This document shows, piece after piece, positions 8,241 to 17,431 of a stretch of DNA of 64,000 bases; the stretch's first letter is position 1; every line of letters starts with the position of its first letter. The notes beneath the pieces are model-generated. The model saw only the letters and a program-made list of their open reading frames with translations. It searched no databases and was not told the DNA's origin. The translations under genes and the position numbers were made by a program. The DNA lies in assembly GCA_900099715.1 (NCBI GenBank), contig FMTG01000005.1, positions 20,046-84,045 of the forward strand, given 5' to 3'. This DNA is from Ruminococcaceae bacterium YRB3002. GTDB lineage: Bacteria; Bacillota; Clostridia; Saccharofermentanales; Saccharofermentanaceae.

Positions 8241-9585
8241 CGAATTCCCCGCCGTCGTAAGAAGCCAGATAATCCATTACGGAAGAATATACAGGCTCAT
8301 CGATATTCGGACAATATACAGCATTATCAAGTGACTGATAGTAGAACTGTGCCGCCTGACCGAACAGTTCATCAGATATGATCATATTCCACACATCAGA
8401 AGACTTAACAGAAGGCAAAAATCCTGTTTTGGGTTCAAGCCTCTCCGTAAGCATTCTTGCATCACTGTCAAGTGCCATGAAAGAAGCAAAATCAGAGGCA
8501 AAATCCTTATGTGACGAATGGATATTGACGCACAAAGAATATAAAGTCGTCATAGGAACAACAGAAGAATTCTCATCATTAAGCGGGAATGCAACAAGAT
8601 ACAGTTCGCCGGGATAGTAATCACTCCAGCTCTCGATCTCGGAAGAGGAAACAGTCCATAAACCGCTGTGTCTGGAGAACACGGGATTTGCTCCGTCAGA
8701 ATCATAGTTAGCCGTAAGCTCTGCATCATAAAGCTCATTAACGTATTTGAGCGTATTACTGATTATATTGAGCGCGGAATCAGAGTCTTTCCTGTATTCC
8801 TCATTGACCATAAATGAGAGTGCACTGTCACCGGCAAACGAGGAATTGATATACGGTACCATATCATACCCGGAGGAAAGCGGCACCACGTCAAATTCAT
8901 CTTTGATCAGTTCCAGATACTCCCTGAACCTTACAGTTGTATTCTTGAACGGAAGCTTGCCGGAAGACGGGATATGATCGGAATTGCCTGCAAGCAGCAT
9001 TACTGTGGAATAATACGGAATACCATACAGCGTACCGTTGACCACATCATGTGATGCCGCGGTAAGGAAGACCTTACCGGCTCCGACAGATGAAGAGGCA
9101 CTGTCATAACCGTTGAGGGGCTCCACAACACTGTTGTTAATCATGCTGGTCAACTGACCTGTGAGGAAAACATCAGGAGCGATCCCCGCGCTGTCCCAGA
9201 CATTGATATTGTCAACAGATGCACCCTCATTAGAGGTGAGCAAGGAAGTTATTACAAAATCCGTATCAATACCGTCAAGGTAATCCAAAGCGACCGTGGA
9301 ACCGGTATTATCACCCATAAGGCCGTTCTGCTTGCAATAATACAGCTTGGCAAGATATTGTATCGTGCTGTCGTTATATGGGGATGCAACGATTATCTGT
9401 ACAACCTCATCCCCGTTGTCATCAGGTGCAGCAGACGGTTCTGAAGTCGCTTCCGGCGAGGTAGATTCAGGGTAACTGACATCAGGGAATTCCTCACCAG
9501 TCTGCCGGCATGCGGAACATACAAATGCGAACAGCATAATGACAGATAACAAGATACTTGCAGATCTGATCCCCTGAATCCTCAC
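8209..9585 (-). CDS. Extracellular solute-binding lipoprotein
   Basis: Lipoprotein of 458 residues with a signal peptide ending in the lipobox FVCSAC, a Ser/Pro/Glu-rich linker, and a periplasmic-binding fold of the type 1 (sugar or peptide) class. The central stretch YGIPYYSTVMLLAGNSDH and the C-terminal EPKTGFLPSVKSSD resemble sugar-ABC binding proteins. There is no permease or ATPase gene next to it, so it may be an orphan receptor or serve a distant transporter. The start is GTG with GGAGTAG five bases upstream; the alkyltransferase fusion follows with overlapping reading frames. Confidence 0.82.
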   Translation of the reverse strand: MRIQGIRSASILLSVIMLFAFVCSACRQTGEEFPDVSYPESTSPEATSEPSAAPDDNGDEVVQIIVASPYNDSTIQYLAKLYYCKQNGLMGDNTGSTVALDYLDGIDTDFVITSLLTSNEGASVDNINVWDSAGIAPDVFLTGQLTSMINNSVVEPLNGYDSASSSVGAGKVFLTAASHDVVNGTLYGIPYYSTVMLLAGNSDHIPSSGKLPFKNTTVRFREYLELIKDEFDVVPLSSGYDMVPYINSSFAGDSALSFMVNEEYRKDSDSALNIISNTLKYVNELYDAELTANYDSDGANPVFSRHSGLWTVSSSEIESWSDYYPGELYLVAFPLNDENSSVVPMTTLYSLCVNIHSSHKDFASDFASFMALDSDARMLTERLEPKTGFLPSVKSSDVWNMIISDELFGQAAQFYYQSLDNAVYCPNIDEPVYSSVMDYLASYDGGEFDAGACYGQNR

Positions 9586-9632
9586 GCTAACTACTCCACT
9601 AGTAAGATTTCATGTCCTGATTATATCATTAC

Positions 9633-9661
9633 TTGACATAAACCATCATAAAAAGTAAAAT
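9633..9661 (+). promoter_or_regulatory. Promoter of tRNA-Thr
   Basis: Consensus -35 TTGACA at 9633-9638, a 17-bp spacer and -10 TAAAAT at 9656-9661, placing the start site a few bases before the tRNA at 9676. Confidence 0.8.
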
Positions 9662-9675
9662 TTGTAAGTCCAAAT

Positions 9676-9750
9676 GCCAATGTGGCTCAGGGGTAGAGCA
9701 ATTCACTCGTAATGAATAGGTCGTGGGTTCGATTCCCACCATTGGCTCCA
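9676..9750 (+). tRNA. tRNA-Thr (CGT anticodon)
   Basis: Full cloverleaf: acceptor GCCAATG pairs with CATTGGC, D arm GCTC/GAGC, anticodon stem ATTCA/TGAAT closing loop CTCGTAA (anticodon CGU, reads ACG), T arm GTGGG/CCCAC around TTCGATT. The CCA end is encoded. Own promoter upstream and terminator downstream. Confidence 0.97.
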
Positions 9751-9759
9751 ATAGATACA

Positions 9760-9906
9760 TTACTCAGGTGAAATGGGGACTGTCCCCTTTTCACCTTTTT
9801 TTATCAGGCCGGTAAGCCACTTAAACAGCTTCATCACCACAATGCCCATCAGTTCATTGCGGTGGACAGATATCAGATCAAGATCACTGTTCCTTACGCT
9901 GTTCAT
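9760..9906 (-). CDS. Possible small cationic peptide after leuA
   Basis: An open frame of 48 codons starts 2 bp after the leuA stop with AAGG about five bases before the ATG. The predicted peptide has a hydrophobic stretch ending in a cationic segment (VVMKLFKWLTGLIKKG), so it could be amphipathic. Its last ten codons run through the terminator hairpin at 9766-9796. It may be a small protein translated from the leuA message or simply chance; no homologue is recognised. Confidence 0.3.
   Translation of the reverse strand: MNSVRNSDLDLISVHRNELMGIVVMKLFKWLTGLIKKGEKGTVPISPE
9766..9803. terminator. Terminator downstream of tRNA-Thr and leuA
   Basis: A long hairpin pairs AGGTGAAA at 9766-9773 with TTTCACCT, and inside it GGGGAC pairs with GTCCCC. 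On the plus strand it is followed by TTTTTTTATC, ideal for termination of tRNA-Thr. The stem also ends the convergent leuA transcript. Confidence 0.88.
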
Positions 9907-9908
9907 TA

Positions 9909-11570
9909 TTACCTTATCATCCTGTTAAACGCGCTGATGATCGCCCTGACAGACGACTTTGTGACGGAGCTTGAGACTCCTGCTCCGAGATAGACTTTGC
10001 CGTCGTTGTGATTCTTCAGTTCAATGTACGTGATAGCAGCAGAATCCGAACCGGACTTCATAGCATGCTCGCTGTACATTGCGATGGATATGGGAACACC
10101 GGCAAGTGTGGCAAATGCTTTCGTGAAGGCGTCGAGAAGACCGTTACCTTCAGCAGAGATCTCATGGGATTCACCGTTGAATGAGATCACGGCATCAACG
10201 CGGCTGGATTTATCACTTAACGCGTGCTCGGCGAAAGACTCAAGACAGTAAGGCGTCATGACATTGATGTAGTAGTCATCAAAGAGGTCAAACACCTGCT
10301 GCGGCAGAAGTTCCGTCTCCTTATGATCGGTCTCTCGCTTAATAATCGAGATAAATTCACGCTGGAAGGATCTTGGCAGTATAACACCGTAATACTGCTC
10401 GAGAACGTAGGCCACGCCGCCTCTTCCGGACTGTGCATTAATCCTGATGATGGGCTCGTAGTCCCTTCCGACATCCGCCGGATCGATAGGAAGATACGGA
10501 ACCTGCCAAATATCGGAATGTGTCTCTTCCATCCTCTTTTTGCCCTTGTTGATGGCATCCTGATGAGATCCGGAGAACGCGGTAAAAACGAGTTTGCCGG
10601 ACCATGGATGACGCGGCTCCACTCTCATACCCGTACAGTCTTCATAAACGTCTATACACTCATTCATGTCAGAGAAATCCAGACACGGATCAACACCCTG
10701 CATCATCATATTTATAGCCAGTGTTATGATATCAACATTACCGGTACGCTCGCCGTTGCCGAACAGCGTCCCCTCTACCCTGTCCGCTCCTGCAAGCAGA
10801 CCCAGTTCAGATGCAGCAACACCCGTTCCCCTGTCATTGTGCGTGTGAAGAGATACTATTATGGAATCCCGCCGCTTTGTATTCCTGCAGAAATACTCGA
10901 TCATGTCCGCATACACATTGGGCAGTGTGTATTCCACTGTCTCGGGCAGGTTGATAATGACCTTCTTCTCAGGCGTCGGCTGCCATACATCGAGGACTGC
11001 ATCACATATCTCCACTGCGAAATCAGGCTCCGTAGATGAATAACTCTCCGGAGAATACTCGAGGATCCAGTTTGTATCGCTCTCGTCAGTGCTGATGTAA
11101 TCCAGGATCATCCTCGCACCGTCAACAGCAAGTTCTACACACTCCTTCTTATCGAAATTAAAAACCACATCTCTCTGGAGTGCCGACGTGGAATTATAAA
11201 GATGTACGACAACATTGGGCGCACCGTAAACGGCCTCCATCGTCTTGTCGATAATATGAGCGCGGGACTGGGTGAGGACCTGTATCGCCACGTCAGACGG
11301 GATCAGATCATTCTCGATAAGATATCTGCAGAAATTGTAATCAGTCTCGGAAGCCGCAGGAAAACCTATCTCGATCTCCTTAAAACCGCACCTGATAAGG
11401 AACTGGAAGAACCTGACCTTCTGTTCAAGGTTCATAGGAACCTCGAGGGCCTGATTACCGTCTCTCAGATCGACCGAACACCAGACGGGCGCCTTATCGA
11501 TAGACTTTCCGGGCCATGTTCTGTCAGGCAGGCAGATCTCCGGGATTTTCACATACCTCTGATAGTTCAT
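9909..11570 (-). CDS. leuA: 2-isopropylmalate synthase (long LeuA2-type)
   Basis: First committed step of leucine synthesis: condenses 2-oxoisovalerate with acetyl-CoA. The catalytic DRDG-type motif is VDLRDGNQAL, and metal/substrate residues appear in VSLHTHNDRGTG. The N-terminal opening with WP and PVWCSVDLRDG and the total length of 553 residues match the LeuA2 class known from yeast and actinobacteria, with a C-terminal leucine-sensing domain (last ~130 residues). An in-frame TTG at 11582 overlaps the TTGGAGG ribosome site; ATG at 11570 is chosen. Expression is controlled by the leucine T-box upstream. No leuBCD genes lie beside it here. Confidence 0.95.
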   Translation of the reverse strand: MNYQRYVKIPEICLPDRTWPGKSIDKAPVWCSVDLRDGNQALEVPMNLEQKVRFFQFLIRCGFKEIEIGFPAASETDYNFCRYLIENDLIPSDVAIQVLTQSRAHIIDKTMEAVYGAPNVVVHLYNSTSALQRDVVFNFDKKECVELAVDGARMILDYISTDESDTNWILEYSPESYSSTEPDFAVEICDAVLDVWQPTPEKKVIINLPETVEYTLPNVYADMIEYFCRNTKRRDSIIVSLHTHNDRGTGVAASELGLLAGADRVEGTLFGNGERTGNVDIITLAINMMMQGVDPCLDFSDMNECIDVYEDCTGMRVEPRHPWSGKLVFTAFSGSHQDAINKGKKRMEETHSDIWQVPYLPIDPADVGRDYEPIIRINAQSGRGGVAYVLEQYYGVILPRSFQREFISIIKRETDHKETELLPQQVFDLFDDYYINVMTPYCLESFAEHALSDKSSRVDAVISFNGESHEISAEGNGLLDAFTKAFATLAGVPISIAMYSEHAMKSGSDSAAITYIELKNHNDGKVYLGAGVSSSVTKSSVRAIISAFNRMIR

Positions 11571-11589
11571 CTGTACCTCCAATATATAT

Positions 11590-11882
11590 GCCCCTTCTCT
11601 CTTTATTATAGAGACGAAGGGGCGTTCGCGGTACCACTCTATTTCACCCGGTGCGGGTGCACTTTGCGGATACAGGTCAGGTCTTATGGAGCTGCCGATA
11701 TCCTGTTCCTGTAACGTGGAACCTGTACGTTCCGGTCTACTTGCGTAAGCATGTAACGCTTTCGAGAGGACAGCTCCGAGGTGAGTTCCCAGCTTCCCGA
11801 TCCTTCATGTCTCGCACCGGCCGACATTTCTCTGTAAGGACAGTCAATAGGTACTATTCCTCTTCAACGCCTTTGTTGATAT
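11590..11882 (-). promoter_or_regulatory. T-box riboswitch, leucine-specific, controlling leuA
   Basis: About 290 nt of leader. The conserved T-box AGAGTGGTACCGCG lies at 11627-11640 and overlaps the 5' side of a terminator hairpin (GCCCCTTC.../GAAGGGGC, 11590-11623), the usual antiterminator/terminator switch. In stem I the specifier context GAACTCACC (11780-11788) presents codon CTC, reading leucine, as expected for leuA. Uncharged tRNA-Leu should permit readthrough when leucine is scarce. Boundaries are by eye. Confidence 0.93.
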
Positions 11883-11888
11883 GTCTGC

Positions 11889-11917
11889 AATATAACAAAA
11901 AGCCGCCTAAAGGTCAA
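11889..11917 (-). promoter_or_regulatory. Promoter of the leuA T-box transcript
   Basis: Minus strand: -35 TTGACC (11912-11917), 17-bp spacer, -10 TATATT (11889-11894). The -35 overlaps the murJ stop codon, so leuA has its own promoter placed at the end of the upstream operon. Confidence 0.82.
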
Positions 11918-13536
11918 GAAGCATGGGTTTTCCTGATAACTCCCTTAAGCTTGTTCCTTGCACGATCGATCCAGTATGTTGCCTCCTCCATCTTAAGGAG
12001 CAGCGCGACGCCGAAGTAGAATACAACGGCAATAATGCCCTTGACCGATATGATGATAAGCTGTGATACCTTGGATCCTTCACCTGGAAGGAACAGATCG
12101 ACGACAAACACGATGACGCACATGACGATAACACACAGGAAGCTCTTCAGTATCGTTTTCCATACACCGGCAGGCGCAATCTTCTTATCTCGTCTGTACA
12201 GAAGTATCAGCACGAGCATCTGAAGTATGCTTGTAACGGAATATGCGATGGTCAGCGCGATGGGGCCTACCCCCAGTTTGATCAGGATGATGCAGACAAG
12301 CGGGTTGGAGACAAGTCCGATACAGCCTGCAAACAAGGGGATCTTCGTACGTCCGATTGAATTAAATGCCTGATTATAAAGATGGACGACAGAATGTGTG
12401 ATTATCGCGAAGCAATAGCCGATAAGGAATACACTCGCCATGGACGCATTCTCATCGGTATAGCTGGATGACCACTGGTAGATCGCCTTTACCACATCAG
12501 TACTCATCAGTGCCATAAAGCCACCGCAGGGGATCGCGATGAACAAAGCGCTCTTAAGGCTTGATGACAGGAGCTTGGATGTATCATCATACCTCTTCGC
12601 CTCGAAAGCAGCAGCAATATTAGGTGTCATAATTGTGCTGATACCAACGGTAAATATACCGTAAGGTATCTGCCAGATGGTAGAAGCATTGCGGAGAGCA
12701 TAGATGCTGCCCTTATCAAAGTTACCGGCAAAATAGTTAAGCACTATAACGTTGATCTGAACAACCGACGTGGAGAACATTATGGGAAGCGCCCTTTTGA
12801 GCAGTTTGATGAATTCCTTGTCCCTTGGCTTAAATATAAACCTGAACTGTTTCAGTTTGTCAAAGCCGATAAGATACTGATAAAGGAAGTAGATAACTGA
12901 TGCAATAAGGATACCGCCTGTTGTGAGCATCAGTTTTGTCTGGGAATTACCGGCAAGGATAAAGATCGCCAGTATAACGAACACATTGTAGAGGAAAGGT
13001 GCAAGCGCTGTCTGATTGAACCTTCTGTATGAGTTCAGTATTCCCATACAGAGTGCCGCCAGCATCATGAAGAATATCTGCGGAAAGAGAAGTTTGGATG
13101 CAGATGCGGCAAGAGTAAGTGTCTCGGGATCGATCTCACTCTTATTCATAGCGTACAGCTGATAAAGAGGCTGTGAGAATACAACGCCAAGAATACATAC
13201 GATGATCATGACCACAGAGATGACCGAGACAAATATACTGATCGTACGTACGCCCCTCTTCTCTTCATGAACAGCCAGGGCACCTGACATGTAAGGTGCT
13301 ATGGAAGAATACACTGCTCCGCCGATGATAAGGTTATAGAACAGATCGGGAATCGTAAACGCCAGCGAGAAAGCATCACGGTATGTCTCGTCGAACTTCA
13401 TGCTGACGACTATATCTCTTATGAATCCTGACCCCTTAGACAGCAGAAGACCTGCCATGACAATAACCGTGGCAATCTTTGCCGAATTAATACCGCTTCT
13501 TCTTCTCTCTATTCTCTGCTGCTTGTCTTCTGTCAT
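11914..13536 (-). CDS. murJ: Lipid II flippase MurJ
   Basis: Membrane protein of 540 residues with about 14 hydrophobic segments, of the MVF/MATE-like fold that flips the peptidoglycan precursor lipid II. Diagnostic features are the LLSKGSGFIRDIVVS segment near residue 35, SLAFTIPDLFYNLIIGGAV, and the first cytoplasmic loop arginines. Its start codon overlaps the stop of the cinA-like gene by 4 bp (ATGA), indicating translational coupling. The last gene of the proC-to-murJ operon; the basic C-terminal tail is usual for Firmicute members. Confidence 0.93.
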   Translation of the reverse strand: MTEDKQQRIERRRSGINSAKIATVIVMAGLLLSKGSGFIRDIVVSMKFDETYRDAFSLAFTIPDLFYNLIIGGAVYSSIAPYMSGALAVHEEKRGVRTISIFVSVISVVMIIVCILGVVFSQPLYQLYAMNKSEIDPETLTLAASASKLLFPQIFFMMLAALCMGILNSYRRFNQTALAPFLYNVFVILAIFILAGNSQTKLMLTTGGILIASVIYFLYQYLIGFDKLKQFRFIFKPRDKEFIKLLKRALPIMFSTSVVQINVIVLNYFAGNFDKGSIYALRNASTIWQIPYGIFTVGISTIMTPNIAAAFEAKRYDDTSKLLSSSLKSALFIAIPCGGFMALMSTDVVKAIYQWSSSYTDENASMASVFLIGYCFAIITHSVVHLYNQAFNSIGRTKIPLFAGCIGLVSNPLVCIILIKLGVGPIALTIAYSVTSILQMLVLILLYRRDKKIAPAGVWKTILKSFLCVIVMCVIVFVVDLFLPGEGSKVSQLIIISVKGIIAVVFYFGVALLLKMEEATYWIDRARNKLKGVIRKTHAS

Positions 13537-14015
13537 GATATATGTTCCAGAAGCATCTTAAATGCCTCTTCCACCGTCTGTTCTCTTATAGATTCCCTGT
13601 CGCCCGGGAATACAAAATGCTCTGCTGTGCATCCACCGTCCCATGCGCAGCCGATATACACAGTACCTACAGGCTTTCTGTCCGTTCCGCCTGCGGGACC
13701 TGCTATCCCGGTAACAGACACTGCAATATCACAATCGAGCGCCTGTTTTGCACCAGAAGCCATCTGAACAGCACACTGTTCAGACACAGCACCGTAATTT
13801 CTAATTACTGCTTCATCAACTCCAAGGATATTCATCTTAATCTCATTGGAATAGGAGACGATACTGCCTTCCAGACATGCAGATGCACCAGGAACGGAGA
13901 CTATCTCAGCGGATATCATTCCTCCGGTCAGACTCTCTGCAAAACCTATCTTAATATTCCCGGCAGAACACTCCCTTACTATCTGTGAGGCCAGCATCCT
14001 GGTATTATCACTCAT
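13533..14015 (-). CDS. CinA C-terminal domain protein (NMN amidohydrolase-like)
   Basis: Protein of 160 residues equal to the CinA C-terminal domain alone. Motifs visible are GFAESLTGGMISAEIVSVPGAS, YSNEIKMNILGV and the strongly conserved VTGIAGPAGGT. Stand-alone members (PncC type) deamidate nicotinamide mononucleotide to nicotinate mononucleotide in NAD recycling. The N-terminal molybdopterin-binding-like part of full CinA is absent. It begins 1 bp after the ftsK stop and overlaps murJ by 4 bp. Confidence 0.9.
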   Translation of the reverse strand: MSDNTRMLASQIVRECSAGNIKIGFAESLTGGMISAEIVSVPGASACLEGSIVSYSNEIKMNILGVDEAVIRNYGAVSEQCAVQMASGAKQALDCDIAVSVTGIAGPAGGTDRKPVGTVYIGCAWDGGCTAEHFVFPGDRESIREQTVEEAFKMLLEHIS

Positions 14016-14016
14016 A

Positions 14017-16869
14017 TTATTTGCCTCCCTTGGCTTTCATCTCAAGCCAGTCGATCTGCGTAACGAGAACCTTACGGGGCTTGCTCCCCTCGAAAGGACC
14101 GATAATGCCCTTCTTCTCCAGAAGATCGATCAGCCTTGAAGCCCTTGGATAACCTACACCAAGTCTCCTCTGGAGTATGGAAGAACTTGCAGACCCGGCT
14201 TCGATAACGACTTCAACGGCCTGTTCGAAGAGATCATCTTCGGCATTGCCTCCACCGCCGCTGCCGCTGTCACCGCCTCCGTTATCATTGTCAGCACCGA
14301 CACCGTTATTGACGGACTCGATTATCGATTCATCATACCTTGCACCGTAATTATTCTTAAGGAAATTCACGATAGTCTCTACTTCCTTATCGGATACAAA
14401 TGCACCCTGACCTCTGATCGGCTTATTGGCAGTACCGGGATAATAGAGCATATCACCCTTACCGAGCAGCTTCTCGGCGCCTACCTGATCAAGTATAGTA
14501 CGGCTGTCAACACCTGAAGCTACAGAGAAAGCGATCCTGGAAGGCAGATTAGCCTTGATAACACCTGTAATGACATCAACTGACGGTCTCTGGGTAGCGA
14601 TTATAAGGTGGATGCCTGCGGCTCTGGCTTTCGCAGCGAGACGGGATATCTGTGTCTCAACGTCCTTGCCGGCGACAGTCATGAGGTCAGCAAGCTCATC
14701 GATTATTATCAGGATCAGAGGAAGCGTCTTCTCTCCGTTATACTTGAGGTATTCATTATATCCGTCAAGATTTCTCACATCAGATTCGGAGAACAGACGG
14801 TACCTTCTCTCCATCTCAACAACAGCCCACTTAAGAAGGTTGGAAACCTTCTTAGCCTCAGTAACTACAGGCATTATCAGATGCGGGATGCCATTATAAA
14901 TGGAAAGCTCGACGACCTTCGGGTCAACCATTATAAGCCTTACATCATCAGGAGATGACTTGCAGAGGATGCTGCAGAGGATCGTATTGATACAGACAGA
15001 TTTACCTGATCCGGTCTGACCTGCGATAAGAAGGTGCGGCATCTTGGCGAGATCGCAGAAGATAGGCTTTCCGGGGATATCCTTACCCAGAGCAACAGTA
15101 AGAGGCGTCGTTCCCTTAAATCCTTTGTCCTCAAGAAGATCTCTCAGGTGTACGGCCTGAGTCTTATCATTCGGTATCTCTATTCCGATAGCGCTCTTTC
15201 CGGGTATAGGTGCCTCGATCCTGACAGAATATGCAGCCATAGCCATCTGGATATCATCCTGAAGGGAAAGCACTCTGTTTACCTTAGTACCTGTGGCAAG
15301 CGTAAGCTCAAATCTGGTTATTGCAGGACCGTGTGTAATATTGACTACCTGGGAATCAATACCGAAGCTCTTAAGAGCCTGTTCCAGCGTTGCAGCCTTC
15401 TCCCTGAGTTCCTGGTTGGAATTCGCGGAAGTCATGCTCTTCTCATCTTTTGACAGGAGATTTGTCGGAGCAGGCTTATATACGGCATACCTCTTGGACA
15501 CGACTTTACCTGTGGCAGGTGCAGAAGGTATATCTACAGAAGGCGCTGCATTAGCCTTACCTGTATCAACGATACGTCCTTCTGTATCGCTGAAGCCCTT
15601 ATTGGGAGAGGGCTTGTTGATCGTGATCTGTGAAGGTGCTGCTGCGGATGCAACTGTTGCTGAAGGTGCAGGAACAGGGACTGCCGGTGCGGCTGGTGCT
15701 TCGGGAGCATATGCCACAGGCTGTTCATCTATCACAGGGCCCAAGGCATCCGTATCGACTCTGGGCCGCCTGATCGTAGTTGTTGCACCGGATGTAACCT
15801 CGTAAGGCAGCGTATCATCATTCTCAGGAGGTGTTGGCAGTTCCCCTCCGGACAGATCAAAGAAATCCTGCTGTCTCTTATCCAGGAAAGAAGGGACCTC
15901 CATCTTTCCGTGAGTATGCGGCGGAGGATTCTTAGGAGTCGGTGTATATGTAAAATCAGCCTTGTGCTGCTCTGATGGCACGCGATGGGCTTTCTCACCG
16001 TAATTAAGAGTATCGGGATGAGGTGTTGTATCTGCACCGAATTCCGCCGCAGATACATCGATAAAACCGGACTTGCTGTCGACCGGTATCTTGGTGTTGA
16101 ACGGATCAGTCTCAATCTCTGTCCTTCCTGTAACATCCACATGTCTTCTCTGTCCCTGATCATTCACAAAGGGCGACGGACCGCCATAAGTCTGGCGTGT
16201 ATTTACCCTTGCCTGATGCTCTTCCCTTGCACGGTTAACATTACGGTAAACCGTTGTTGTACCACGCTTGATAGCCTGTCCTGCCTTCTGCGCAGACTTC
16301 TTGAGAGATATATGAAATACCAGAACGACCTGTGCGAGACAGAAGAAGACAACAGCTATTCCGCCGACAACGGTTCCAAGGACACTGTGGATCGCTACGG
16401 CGATACCGCCGCCGATAAGTCCGCCTGCTATCGCATTGCCGGATGCCCCCGTGGAAGTAATTAGTGAAGAATCCATTCCTGAATTCCAGAGAAGGCTGAT
16501 TGCCTTTGTTGCCTTTGCCTCACCGTCATCGCCAGCACAGAGCTGTTCGAACAGATCAAAATCCATACTTACGAGCGCCATAAAAGAAGAAATGAGCACG
16601 ATAAGCAGCAAAATAGAGGTGATCCTCACCTTCGTAACCCCTGCTCTCTTCTCCAGAAAGTAATCAAATGCCATATAAGCAAGTATGACCGGAATCGCAT
16701 AGGCTGTCGGTCCCAGCGAGCCGAAGCCCACAGACTTTATAAATGATCCCAGAGCACCTGTTATATCAGCAGGAAGATAATACATGAGCATCATGGCAAC
16801 ACTCAGGAAGAACAGGAGGATACCTATTGCCTCACGCCTGATGTCAAATGTCTTTTTGTCAGAACTCAT
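14017..16869 (-). CDS. ftsK: DNA translocase FtsK/SpoIIIE
   Basis: Septum-located ATP-driven DNA pump of 950 residues. There are about four membrane helices in the first 190 residues, then a long Pro/Ala/Thr-rich linker (about 200-480), then the motor with Walker A GQTGSGKSV near residue 615 and Walker B ILIIIDELADLM. The C-terminal winged-helix gamma domain (SASSSILQRRLGVGYPRA) binds the orienting sequences. Domain order is complete. Whether it serves vegetative division (FtsK) or sporulation (SpoIIIE) cannot be told from sequence alone. It overlaps the nudix gene by 1 bp. Confidence 0.95.
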   Translation of the reverse strand: MSSDKKTFDIRREAIGILLFFLSVAMMLMYYLPADITGALGSFIKSVGFGSLGPTAYAIPVILAYMAFDYFLEKRAGVTKVRITSILLLIVLISSFMALVSMDFDLFEQLCAGDDGEAKATKAISLLWNSGMDSSLITSTGASGNAIAGGLIGGGIAVAIHSVLGTVVGGIAVVFFCLAQVVLVFHISLKKSAQKAGQAIKRGTTTVYRNVNRAREEHQARVNTRQTYGGPSPFVNDQGQRRHVDVTGRTEIETDPFNTKIPVDSKSGFIDVSAAEFGADTTPHPDTLNYGEKAHRVPSEQHKADFTYTPTPKNPPPHTHGKMEVPSFLDKRQQDFFDLSGGELPTPPENDDTLPYEVTSGATTTIRRPRVDTDALGPVIDEQPVAYAPEAPAAPAVPVPAPSATVASAAAPSQITINKPSPNKGFSDTEGRIVDTGKANAAPSVDIPSAPATGKVVSKRYAVYKPAPTNLLSKDEKSMTSANSNQELREKAATLEQALKSFGIDSQVVNITHGPAITRFELTLATGTKVNRVLSLQDDIQMAMAAYSVRIEAPIPGKSAIGIEIPNDKTQAVHLRDLLEDKGFKGTTPLTVALGKDIPGKPIFCDLAKMPHLLIAGQTGSGKSVCINTILCSILCKSSPDDVRLIMVDPKVVELSIYNGIPHLIMPVVTEAKKVSNLLKWAVVEMERRYRLFSESDVRNLDGYNEYLKYNGEKTLPLILIIIDELADLMTVAGKDVETQISRLAAKARAAGIHLIIATQRPSVDVITGVIKANLPSRIAFSVASGVDSRTILDQVGAEKLLGKGDMLYYPGTANKPIRGQGAFVSDKEVETIVNFLKNNYGARYDESIIESVNNGVGADNDNGGGDSGSGGGGNAEDDLFEQAVEVVIEAGSASSSILQRRLGVGYPRASRLIDLLEKKGIIGPFEGSKPRKVLVTQIDWLEMKAKGGK

Positions 16870-17426
16870 CAGAGAAGTCTCCTTGAAGCTTTATATATAC
16901 TTATGACAGTCTTGCTGTCCTTGATCTCACCCTTATCACACATCTCAACAAGCGTGGTAAGAGGGATCTTCTGAAGTCCCAGGAACTCATGAACTTCAGG
17001 TTCGGCGCCGGCATACTCAAGTCCGGTCGCCATAAACATATGTATACGTTCAGAGCAGTATGCAGGCGTTGCGACATTAACTCCGAGTGATTCAACTTTA
17101 TCAGCAACGAATCCAGTCTCTTCCTTAAGCTCCCTTATGGCACACTTTACAGGCTCCTCACCGGGTTCTATCTTGCCGGCAGGCACCTCGAGCATGATCT
17201 CGCCTGCACCGCTTCTGTACTGTCTTACAAGATAACAGTTAAGATCACTGTCAACAGGAAGGATACATGCACCGCCTGTATGAATGACGACCTCCCTTAT
17301 GGATTCGGATCCGTCTGTGAGCTTCACATTCCTTGTAACGCATGTAAACACTTTACCCTCGAAGATCATCTCCTCGCTGAGGGTCTGTTCATACATCTCA
17401 TTATCGCTGCAGTTATTCTTTCCCAT
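16869..17426 (-). CDS. Nudix hydrolase, ADP-ribose pyrophosphatase type
   Basis: Cleaves ADP-ribose to AMP and ribose-5-phosphate. The Nudix box is complete: GEEPVKCAIRELKEETGFV, preceded by LEVPAGKIEPG as in the ADP-ribose subfamily. The reading frame is open further upstream to 17474, but that would overlap rnhA; ATG at 17426, 5 bp after the rnhA stop, gives 185 residues. The Shine-Dalgarno sequence (AGGGAG within rnhA's last codons) is rather distant, so a later ATG at about 17396 is an alternative. Part of the proC-rnhA-ftsK operon. Confidence 0.88.
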   Translation of the reverse strand: MGKNNCSDNEMYEQTLSEEMIFEGKVFTCVTRNVKLTDGSESIREVVIHTGGACILPVDSDLNCYLVRQYRSGAGEIMLEVPAGKIEPGEEPVKCAIRELKEETGFVADKVESLGVNVATPAYCSERIHMFMATGLEYAGAEPEVHEFLGLQKIPLTTLVEMCDKGEIKDSKTVISIYKASRRLL

Positions 17427-17431
17427 CCTGA

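Noticed and set aside
9766..9796. REP-type palindrome (GGGGACTGTCCCC)
   Set aside because: It occurs once here and works fully as the terminator of tRNA-Thr, with a long T-tract; no transposase of the REP type is near.
10224..11039. 271-codon plus-strand open frame opposite leuA
   Set aside because: It is the shadow of a strongly conserved gene and has no start signals.
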